Origin: Clostridia bacterium
GTDB taxonomy: Bacteria > Bacillota > Clostridia > Christensenellales > CAG-917
Length of the DNA: 7,265 bases
Reading direction: 5' to 3'
Assembly (NCBI GenBank): GCA_900769205.1
Contig: CAAGFS010000168.1
Coordinates: 1 to 7,265, forward strand
Both the position numbers and the translations under genes were made by a program. How positions within the stretch are numbered: the stretch's first letter is position 1; each line of letters opens with the position of its first letter. Shown here in pieces: positions 1-6,080 of the stretch. The notes under the pieces were generated by a model that was given only the letters and a program-made list of their open reading frames with translations, was not told the origin of the DNA and did no database searches.

Positions 1-1
1 A

Positions 2-376
2 AAGTGCCTTGTTTTGCAACTTCTGCCGGGAACTCAAGGTATCTACGGCTTGCTCGTTGCGTTTTTGGTCTTTGTCAAAATCGACCTTTTCGGCTCTATG
101 CAAAGACTTTCAATCAGCGGCGGACTCGGACTGTTTGCGGCTTGCCTTCCCATGGCAATCGTCGGTCTTGTGAGCGCGCTTTATCAATCGAAAGTGGCTT
201 GCAGCGGTATTGCTATGGTTGCAAAACGCCCCGAAGAAAGCGGAAAGGCAATCATTCTCACCGTTATGGTTGAAACCTACGCGGTTCTTGCGCTTCTCGT
301 TTCCTTGCTCGGCGTCATGATGCCCGCAACCGAAAGCCTTCTCGAAGTGGCAACGAGCGCGGCTCTCCTTGGCTGA
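2..376 (+). CDS. atpK: V-type ATPase subunit K (rotor ring proteolipid), C-terminal part, cut by left edge
   Basis: This is the 3' part of the membrane c-ring proteolipid (NtpK), which carries the ion across the membrane as the ring turns. About 124 codons are visible, and the start lies outside the window. The reading frame is open from base 2 through a TTG codon at 14 that is an internal Leu, not a start. Two hairpin units are partly visible: the end of the first repeat with LPGTQG, then a second repeat with two membrane helices ending in MVETYA. All five Na+ ligands known in E. hirae NtpK are present: Leu (23-25), Thr (32-34), Gln (35-37), Gln (185-187) and the essential Glu (272-274). The Gln-to-Glu spacing is 29 residues, as in E. 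hirae. The C-terminus runs about 16 residues beyond the E. hirae end. The next gene starts 6 bases after the stop. Family assignment is firm; sodium specificity is inferred. Confidence 0.95.
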   Translation, partial: KCLVLQLLPGTQGIYGLLVAFLVFVKIDLFGSMQRLSISGGLGLFAACLPMAIVGLVSALYQSKVACSGIAMVAKRPEESGKAIILTVMVETYAVLALLVSLLGVMMPATESLLEVATSAALLG

Positions 377-382
377 TAAACT

Positions 383-958
383 ATGTCTAAAGAAGCAATA
401 ATCGACAAAATATTGTCGGACGCAAATCTCAAAGCTGACGCCGTCATCGGCGAGGCAAACGCAAAAGCGGACGAGATAATCTCGCTTGCGGCAGAGCAGT
501 GCAAATCCTATTTGTATCAAAGCAAAGCCGAAACGGACAAGATGGCTCTCGACGTCGATTCCCGCTCTCGTTCGGTTGCGGAACTCGACGCGAGAAAACT
601 GCAACTTGCCGCAAAGACGAAGGTGCTCGATTCCGTTTACGCGAGCGTGCTCGACAAATTGAGAAATCTTGACAAAGAGCGTTATTCCGCCCTTATTTTC
701 GCAATGCTCGACAACGCAAAAGACGGCGACGTCGTGACTGTGTCCGAAAGAGAAAAGGATATCGTCACAAAACAATCCCTCGACGAGTTTGCAAGCAAAA
801 AGGGCATCACGCTCACGCTTTGCGAAAAGACGGGAGATTTTGACGGCGGCGTCGTCATAAGCGAAAACGGCGTCGATAAAAACTTCACCTTCGAAGTGGA
901 AACCGCTCTTTTGAGAGAGCAGACGGAAACCAAGGTCGCAAAGGAAATCTTCGGCTGA
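383..958 (+). CDS. atpE: V-type ATPase subunit E (peripheral stalk)
   Basis: Subunit E (NtpE), 191 residues, near the usual family length of about 190-200. It forms part of the peripheral stalk that stops the A3B3 head from turning with the rotor. Residues 1 to about 75 are an Ala/Lys/Glu-rich heptad-like coiled coil with almost no Gly or Pro. The join to the globular domain carries the family-typical LDARK at 68-72. The C-terminal domain has the GGVV turn at 155-158 and ends in the usual KEIFG-type tail. The ATG at 383 is chosen because it is the first start after the atpK stop and gives a family-like N-terminus. No convincing Shine-Dalgarno site precedes it, so translation may depend on coupling to atpK. 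Its coiled-coil partner (subunit G/H type) is not in the window and should lie upstream. Confidence 0.95.
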   Translation: MSKEAIIDKILSDANLKADAVIGEANAKADEIISLAAEQCKSYLYQSKAETDKMALDVDSRSRSVAELDARKLQLAAKTKVLDSVYASVLDKLRNLDKERYSALIFAMLDNAKDGDVVTVSEREKDIVTKQSLDEFASKKGITLTLCEKTGDFDGGVVISENGVDKNFTFEVETALLREQTETKVAKEIFG

Positions 959-959
959 T

Positions 960-1934
960 ATGTCAAACAAATACGTCTATCAAAACGCACAAATAAAAAG
1001 CAGAGAGTCAAAGTTGCTCACCTTGCAGGGTTTGCAACGGCTTTTTGACGCCCAAAACGTCAAAGACGCGCTCAAAGTGCTTGTGGAGCTGGGGCTCGGA
1101 AACGGAGTCAACGCCGAAGAAGAAGGCGCGGACGCCGTGTTTGACAAGGAAGAAGAAAATCTCGTTGCTTTTCTCAACGAAATGAACGTGGACGGCGCGC
1201 TTGACGCGTTTTACGCCGAAAACGATTTTCTCAATCTCAAAACCGCACTCAAAGCGTGGGCAACCGGCACTAAGGGGACGTATCTTCCAAATGGACTGTG
1301 CAAAGTCGAAGATATGGAAGTTGCGCTTCAAACGGACGATTCAGGCGCGCTTGAGAAAGAAATGCGCGAAGCGATTGAAATCGCAAAGACTCTCGTCGCG
1401 GACGAGAAAGGAGTCGATCCGCGCAAAATAGATTGTGCGGTGGACAAAAAGATGTTTGAGTTTGCACTGCGCGCGTCAAAAAAATGCTCGAAGACGGCAA
1501 GAGAGTATTTTGCGAGAAAGATAGACTTTGCAAACGTCGGCTCTTTCGTCAGATGCAAACGCCTGCATCTTTCGCCCGACTTTTTCAAAGAAGGTTTTAT
1601 AGACGGCGGAAAGTTGGCGCTCGAGAGCTTTGAAAAGATATTCGACGAGCCTATGGATTCTCTTTCGGAGATGACAAAAGGCACTTTTGCGGAAAAAACA
1701 GTTGCAAATCTCGTCGAAAGTCAGGACCTTGTCGCATACGAAAAGGAATGCGACGACGCGCTTTTGAAAATATGGAAAGACGAGGCGGCGGATATGTTTT
1801 CGCCCTCTCCCATAGTTGCGTTTTATCTCACGAGAAAGACGGAACTTAAAAACGTGAAACTCATTATCGCGGGCATAAAGAACAAAGTGCCCGAAAAAAC
1901 AATAAAACAAAGGATGCGTGAACTGTATGCGTGA
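960..1934 (+). CDS. atpC: V-type ATPase subunit C (shaft-to-ring connector)
   Basis: Subunit C (NtpC, homologous to eukaryotic subunit d), 324 residues, about the length of Thermus subunit C. It sits as a socket between the central shaft (D/F) and the membrane K ring. It is almost all alpha-helical by composition. Family marks seen are NDFLNLK at residues 88-94, the strongly conserved region in which an acidic residue and Asn precede Leu-Lys, and the C-terminal RMRELYA at 318-324, matching the RLRELY-type end of the family. The ATG lies one base after the atpE stop. An AAGGA sits at 941-945, 14 bases upstream, too far for an ideal ribosome site, so coupled re-initiation is likely. The 3' end overlaps atpF by 8 bases. 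Confidence 0.95.
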   Translation: MSNKYVYQNAQIKSRESKLLTLQGLQRLFDAQNVKDALKVLVELGLGNGVNAEEEGADAVFDKEEENLVAFLNEMNVDGALDAFYAENDFLNLKTALKAWATGTKGTYLPNGLCKVEDMEVALQTDDSGALEKEMREAIEIAKTLVADEKGVDPRKIDCAVDKKMFEFALRASKKCSKTAREYFARKIDFANVGSFVRCKRLHLSPDFFKEGFIDGGKLALESFEKIFDEPMDSLSEMTKGTFAEKTVANLVESQDLVAYEKECDDALLKIWKDEAADMFSPSPIVAFYLTRKTELKNVKLIIAGIKNKVPEKTIKQRMRELYA

Positions 1935-2256
1935 CGGCTCGATTGCGGTGTTGGGTGACAAGGATTCCGTGCTTGCATTCAAGGCGATAGGTCTTGACGT
2001 TTTTCCTGTTGAAAACGAAGCGCAGGCAAGGGACAAGCTCCACTCGCTTGCAAGACACTATTCGGTGATTTTCGTCACGGAGCAGGTTGCCATGCAGGCA
2101 AGCGCGCTTATTGAAAGATACAAATCCCGCCCCTATCCCGTCGTCGTGCCCATTCCGTCAGCGGAAGGCAACAAGGGACTCGGGCTGCAAGGCATAAAAT
2201 CAAACGTCGAAAAGGCTATCGGAGCAGATATTTTATTCGACAAAGAAGGTAAATGA
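1927..2256 (+). CDS. atpF: V-type ATPase subunit F (central shaft)
   Basis: Subunit F (called NtpG in E. hirae), 109 residues, a small Rossmann-like protein that binds subunit D in the rotating shaft. Seen motifs are IAVLGDKDSV at residues 6-15, VIFVTEQ at 47-53, PVVVPIPS at 71-78 and VEKAIGADILF at 94-104, in the family order and spacing. The frame is also open from a GTG at 1918. The ATG at 1927 is preferred because it puts the first beta strand five residues in, as in relatives, and because the only purine-rich site (AAAGGA, ending 1914) is just 3 bases from the GTG but 12 from the ATG. The start lies inside the end of atpC and the stop overlaps the start of atpA, so translation is probably coupled on both sides. 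Not to be confused with F-type ATPase subunit b, which shares the symbol. Confidence 0.93.
   Translation: MRDGSIAVLGDKDSVLAFKAIGLDVFPVENEAQARDKLHSLARHYSVIFVTEQVAMQASALIERYKSRPYPVVVPIPSAEGNKGLGLQGIKSNVEKAIGADILFDKEGK
2245..2250 (+). promoter_or_regulatory. Ribosome binding site deciding the atpA start
   Basis: GAAGGT lies 3 bases (counted from the end of AAGG) before the ATG at 2253 but 6 bases before the second, adjacent ATG at 2256. The second spacing is better, and it also agrees with the N-terminus of related A subunits. The site lies inside the last codons of atpF. Confidence 0.55.
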
Positions 2257-4019
2257 TGGAAACTGGAAAAATCGTAAAAGTATCCGGACCGTTGATTGTG
2301 GCGGAAGGCATGGCGCAGAGCAAAATGTACGACGTCGTGCACGTGAGCGACAAGCAACTCATCGGCGAAATCATCGAATTGCGCGGTGATCGCGCTTCCA
2401 TTCAGGTGTATGAAGAAACCAGCGGACTCGGCCCCGGCGAAAACGTGTATTCCACGGGCGCACCGCTGTCCGTCGAGCTTGCTCCGGGGCTTATCGAAGG
2501 CATATACGACGGCATACAAAGGCCGCTTGCAAAGCTCAGAGAAGTGGCGGGCGACCGTATCGAAAGGGGCGTTTACGTCCCCGCGGTCGATCACGACAAA
2601 AAGTGGCAGTTTGTGCCCACCGTGCGTGAAGGCGACAGCGTAGAGAGCGGAAGCGTCATCGGCACCGTGCAGGAAAACGTGCTTATTCTGCACAAGATTA
2701 TGGTGCCGTACGGCGTCAAAGGCGTTGTGAAAGAGATAAAGGCGGGAGAGTTCACCGTGGACGAAACGGTTGCGGTGGTTTCCACCGACAAAGGCGACGT
2801 CAACGTCACTATGCTCCAAAAATGGCCCGTCCGTAAAGGCAGACCGTACAAAGAAAAACTCTCTCCGAAAGCCCCGCTCGTGACGGGACAAAGAGTTATA
2901 GATACCCTGTTCCCGATCGCCAAAGGCGGTGTGGCGGCAGTCCCCGGTCCCTTCGGAAGCGGAAAAACCGTCGTGCAACACCAACTTGCAAAATGGGCGG
3001 ACGCGGACATCATCGTGTACGTCGGATGCGGTGAACGCGGAAACGAGATGACGGACGTTCTCAACGAGTTTCCCACGCTTATCGACCCAAAGAGCGGTCA
3101 ACCGCTTATGAAGCGCACGGTGCTTATCGCAAACACGTCGGACATGCCTGTTGCGGCGCGCGAAGCGTCGATATATACGGGCATCACCATTGCGGAATAT
3201 TTCAGAGATATGGGATATTCGGTGGCAATTATGGCGGATTCCACGTCGCGTTGGGCGGAAGCCTTGCGTGAAATGAGCGGACGTCTTGAAGAAATGCCGG
3301 GCGAAGAAGGCTATCCCGCATATCTGAGTTCGCGCCTTGCGGAGTTCTACGAGCGCGCGGGCATCGTCAAAGTGCTCGGACAGGACGACACGGTGGGGTC
3401 CATCACGGCAATCGGCGCGGTTTCGCCTCCCGGCGGAGATTTGTCCGAGCCCGTTTCACAGGCAACGTTGAGAATAGTCAAAGTGTTCTGGGGACTCAGC
3501 GCGTCGCTTGCGTACAAACGCCATTTCCCCGCGGTCGATTGGCTTCAGAGCTATTCGCTCTACGCGGAAAGAATGGGAGAATGGTACGGCGACAACGTCG
3601 GCGACGAATGGATAAGCCTTCGCGCAAAGTGTATGCGCATTTTGCAGGAAGAAGCGCAACTTGACGAAATCGTCAGGCTGGTCGGTATGGACGCTCTCTC
3701 TCCGCAAAACAGACTGACTATGGAAACCGCAAAATCCATCAGAGAAGACTATCTGCACCAAAACGCTTTCCACGAAGTGGACACCTACACGTCCCTTGAA
3801 AAACAGGAATATATGCTCCGTCTTATTCTCGAGTTCGACGAGCTTGCAAAGGACGCGCTCAACAAGAGAGTGGATATCGAAGATATTCTCGCACTTGACG
3901 TGAGAGAACAAATCGGCAGAGCGAAGTACATTCCCGAAAGCGAAATGCACAGATTTGACGATATTCTTGCGCAAATCAGAAGCGATATGCGCAATCTGAC
4001 CGACGAAGGAGACGACTGA
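2256..4019 (+). CDS. atpA: V-type ATPase catalytic subunit A
   Basis: Subunit A (NtpA), the ATP-binding catalytic subunit of the A3B3 head, 587 residues from ATG 2256 (588 from the adjacent ATG 2253). Numbered from 2256: an N-terminal beta-barrel begins at KIVKVSGP; the A-specific insert (bulge) domain lies roughly at 110-200; the Walker A loop GPFGSGKT is at 231-238, with Lys237 and Thr238 for phosphate and Mg2+; GCGERGNEM at 257-265 holds the catalytic Glu260; DSTSRWAEA (Walker B region) is at 328-336; PPGGDLSEP is at 391-399. An alpha-helical C-terminal domain follows. All essential residues are present. The length is normal (E. hirae about 593). The ATG 2256 start matches the E. hirae N-terminus residue for residue; ATG 2253 would make an ATGA overlap with atpF and cannot be excluded. 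The stop overlaps the atpB start by one base. Confidence 0.97.
   Translation: METGKIVKVSGPLIVAEGMAQSKMYDVVHVSDKQLIGEIIELRGDRASIQVYEETSGLGPGENVYSTGAPLSVELAPGLIEGIYDGIQRPLAKLREVAGDRIERGVYVPAVDHDKKWQFVPTVREGDSVESGSVIGTVQENVLILHKIMVPYGVKGVVKEIKAGEFTVDETVAVVSTDKGDVNVTMLQKWPVRKGRPYKEKLSPKAPLVTGQRVIDTLFPIAKGGVAAVPGPFGSGKTVVQHQLAKWADADIIVYVGCGERGNEMTDVLNEFPTLIDPKSGQPLMKRTVLIANTSDMPVAAREASIYTGITIAEYFRDMGYSVAIMADSTSRWAEALREMSGRLEEMPGEEGYPAYLSSRLAEFYERAGIVKVLGQDDTVGSITAIGAVSPPGGDLSEPVSQATLRIVKVFWGLSASLAYKRHFPAVDWLQSYSLYAERMGEWYGDNVGDEWISLRAKCMRILQEEAQLDEIVRLVGMDALSPQNRLTMETAKSIREDYLHQNAFHEVDTYTSLEKQEYMLRLILEFDELAKDALNKRVDIEDILALDVREQIGRAKYIPESEMHRFDDILAQIRSDMRNLTDEGDD
4006..4011 (+). promoter_or_regulatory. 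Strong Shine-Dalgarno site of atpB
   Basis: AAGGAG sits 7 bases before the atpB ATG, inside the end of atpA. It is the best ribosome site in the ATPase block. Other starts there have weak or distant sites, so subunit B may be initiated independently of atpA translation. Confidence 0.7.
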
Positions 4020-5398
4020 TGCTGAAAGAATACAACACGATAAGAGAAATTGTCGGCCCGCTTATGCTCGTTGAAGGCGTCGAAGGCGTCAAATACAACG
4101 AACTTGTGGAGATAAGACAGGAAAACGGCGAGATTAGAAGCGGAAAAGTGCTTGAAATCAATCGCGACAAAGCGCTCGTTCAGCTGTTCGAGGCGTCGCA
4201 GGGCATAAAGATGGCAACGTCAAAAGCCAGATTTTTGGGACACGGCATCGAACTCGGCGTGAGCGAGGATATGCTCGGAAGAGTTTTCGACGGTATGGGC
4301 AGACCGCGTGACGGCGGCGCGCCCATCATCCCCGAAATGAAACTTGACATAAACGGACAGCCCATCAATCCCGTTGCGCGCGATTATCCCAACGAGTTCA
4401 TTCAGACGGGCATCAGCGCAATCGACGGACTGAACACTCTCGTGCGCGGTCAGAAACTGCCCGTGTTCTCGATGTCGGGTATGCCCCACGCCGAGCTTGC
4501 GGCGCAAATCGCAAGACAGGCGAAAGTCATCGGAAGCGACGCAAAGTTCGCGGTGGTTTTTGCCGCGGTGGGCATCACGTTTGAAGAAGCGGACTTTTTC
4601 ATCAGCGACTTCAGAAAGACTGGCGCAATCGAGCGCGCGGTGATGTTTATCAACCTTGCAAACGATCCCGCCGTCGAGCGTATTTCCACACCGCGTATGG
4701 CTCTCACGGCTGCGGAATATCTTGCGTTTGAAAAGGATATGCACGTTCTTGTCATCACCACCGACATCACAAACTATGCGGAAGCTCTGCGTGAAGTGTC
4801 GGCGGCAAGAAAGGAAGTGCCCGGTCGTCGCGGTTATCCCGGCTATATGTACACCGACCTTGCAACTATGTACGAGCGCGCGGGCAGAATCGTAGGCAAG
4901 AAAGGCTCAATCACACAAATCCCCATCCTCACGATGCCCGAAGACGACAAGACGCACCCCATTCCCGACCTTACGGGTTATATCACGGAAGGGCAAATCA
5001 TCATCTCGCGCGAGTTGTACAAAAAAGGCGTCGTTCCGCCCATCGACGTGTTGCCGTCCCTGTCGCGTCTGAAAGACAAGGGCATTGGCAAGGGCAAGAC
5101 GAGAGAAGACCACGCCGACACGATGAACCAACTTTTCAGTGCGTACGCGCAAGGCAAGGAAGCAAAGGAATTGAGCTCGATCCTCGGTGACGCGGCACTT
5201 ACGGAAGTGGACAAAAAATACGCGGAGTTTGCGGACGAGTTTGAAAAACAATACGTTTCGCAAGGCTTTGACACAAACCGCTCGATCGAGGAAACTCTCG
5301 ATCTCGGCTGGAAACTGCTGAAGATTCTGCCCAAGAGCGAACTCAAACGCATACGCGACGAATATATCGAAAAATATCTCGATAAGGACGAAAAATAA
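4019..5398 (+). CDS. atpB: V-type ATPase subunit B (non-catalytic head subunit)
   Basis: Subunit B (NtpB), 459 residues, equal to the family norm. It alternates with A in the head and donates the arginine finger to the catalytic site. Domains in order: N-terminal beta-barrel (GPLMLVEGV near residues 13-21), a RecA-like domain with a degenerate P-loop at 151-157, and a helical C-terminal domain. As expected for B there is no Walker A Lys. Conserved stretches include GITFEEADFF, RRGYPGYMYTDLATMYERAGR and PEDDKTHPIPDLTGYI. The arginine finger is Arg350 in LPSLSRL (residues 345-351), at the same number as in E. hirae. Odd points: the degenerate loop reads FSMSGMPHA, where relatives have FSGSGLPHK or FSGSGLPAN. 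The ATG at 4019 forms TGATG with the atpA stop and has a strong ribosome site. Confidence 0.97.
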   Translation: MLKEYNTIREIVGPLMLVEGVEGVKYNELVEIRQENGEIRSGKVLEINRDKALVQLFEASQGIKMATSKARFLGHGIELGVSEDMLGRVFDGMGRPRDGGAPIIPEMKLDINGQPINPVARDYPNEFIQTGISAIDGLNTLVRGQKLPVFSMSGMPHAELAAQIARQAKVIGSDAKFAVVFAAVGITFEEADFFISDFRKTGAIERAVMFINLANDPAVERISTPRMALTAAEYLAFEKDMHVLVITTDITNYAEALREVSAARKEVPGRRGYPGYMYTDLATMYERAGRIVGKKGSITQIPILTMPEDDKTHPIPDLTGYITEGQIIISRELYKKGVVPPIDVLPSLSRLKDKGIGKGKTREDHADTMNQLFSAYAQGKEAKELSSILGDAALTEVDKKYAEFADEFEKQYVSQGFDTNRSIEETLDLGWKLLKILPKSELKRIRDEYIEKYLDKDEK

Positions 5399-5406
5399 GA
5401 CCCGTT

Positions 5407-6042
5407 ATGAGCAAATTGAACGTAAATCCGACGAGAATGGAGTTGAGAAGGCTCAAAAATCGCCTCAAAACCGCCACTCGCGGACACAAGCTACTCAAAG
5501 ATAAATCCGACGAAATGATACGTCAGTTTATGCTTTACGTGCGCGAAAACAAGCGATTGAGAGAAGAAGTGGAAGAAGAACTGACAACTTCTTTGAAATC
5601 GTTTATGCTTGCGCGCGCCGTTTCAAGCGACGCCGAAATCGAAGAAGCCATCGCTATGCCGACGGCAAAAGTGTCGCTTGAAACTTCGTCCAAAAACGTG
5701 ATGAGCGTCAACGTGCCCGTGTTTGAAATCACAAAAAGCGAAACGAGCGGGCTTTATCCGTACTCGTTTGCAAGCGTCACGAGCGAGCTCGATTCGTCCA
5801 TAGCGTCCTTGACCACGCTCCTTCCAAAGCTCCTCAAGCTTGCGGAAGTGGAAAAGACGTGCAATATGCTTGCGGACGAAATCGAGAAAAACCGCAGACG
5901 CGTCAACGCACTCGAATACGTCATGATTCCGCAACTTGAAGAAACTATAAAGTACATCGTGATGAAACTCGACGAGAACGAACGCGGTGCAACCACAAGA
6001 CTTATGAAAGTCAAATCTATGATAGAACAACAAAACGAATGA
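5407..6042 (+). CDS. atpD: V-type ATPase subunit D (central shaft)
   Basis: Subunit D (NtpD), 211 residues, normal length. It is the long antiparallel coiled coil that runs up the centre of the A3B3 head and transmits rotation. The N-terminal helix carries the family signature NPTRMELRRLKNRLK (residues 7-21) followed by TRGHKLLKDK. The C-terminal helix carries RRRVNALEYVMIP (from residue 163) and a basic amphipathic tail. The middle of the protein (about 60-135) is the variable short beta-hairpin region. The ATG lies 8 bases after the atpB stop. No clear Shine-Dalgarno site is seen. It is the last ATPase gene here; a hairpin follows its stop by 5 bases. The symbol is shared with the F-type beta subunit, which this is not. 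Confidence 0.96.
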   Translation: MSKLNVNPTRMELRRLKNRLKTATRGHKLLKDKSDEMIRQFMLYVRENKRLREEVEEELTTSLKSFMLARAVSSDAEIEEAIAMPTAKVSLETSSKNVMSVNVPVFEITKSETSGLYPYSFASVTSELDSSIASLTTLLPKLLKLAEVEKTCNMLADEIEKNRRRVNALEYVMIPQLEETIKYIVMKLDENERGATTRLMKVKSMIEQQNE

Positions 6043-6047
6043 AGATT

Positions 6048-6073
6048 GCGCCCTCTTTTGACGGGCGCGTTTT
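6048..6073 (+). terminator. Probable intrinsic terminator after the V-ATPase operon
   Basis: A perfect 6-bp all-GC stem, GCGCCC (6048-6053) with GGGCGC (6063-6068), has a 9-base loop. A possible extra T-G pair closes its base, and four T residues follow at 6070-6073. It begins 5 bases after the atpD stop, where an operon end is expected. The T-run is short, so termination may be partial. It lies directly before the start codon of the next gene, and inside that gene if its longest start (6039) is used. Confidence 0.55.
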
Positions 6074-6080
6074 AATGACT

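Noticed and set aside
110..970. Long minus-strand open frame of 286 codons
   Set aside because: It lies opposite the firmly identified atpK and atpE, its translation is rich in Cys/His/Phe/Arg with no recognisable motif, and it has no ribosome site. It is a shadow of the plus-strand codon use.
1918..1926. GTG at 1918 as the start of atpF
   Set aside because: It adds three residues not seen in relatives and has the AAAGGA site only 3 bases away. The ATG at 1927 fits better.
2133..3101. Long minus-strand open frame of 322 codons
   Set aside because: It is antisense to atpF and the N-terminal half of atpA, including the Walker A region. It has His/Phe/Val-rich noise composition and no family features.
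4073..4090. Tandem 9-base repeat GAAGGCGTC x2 near the atpB start
   Set aside because: It encodes VEGVEGV, aligns without any length change to E. hirae VEKVSGV, and is ordinary coding sequence.
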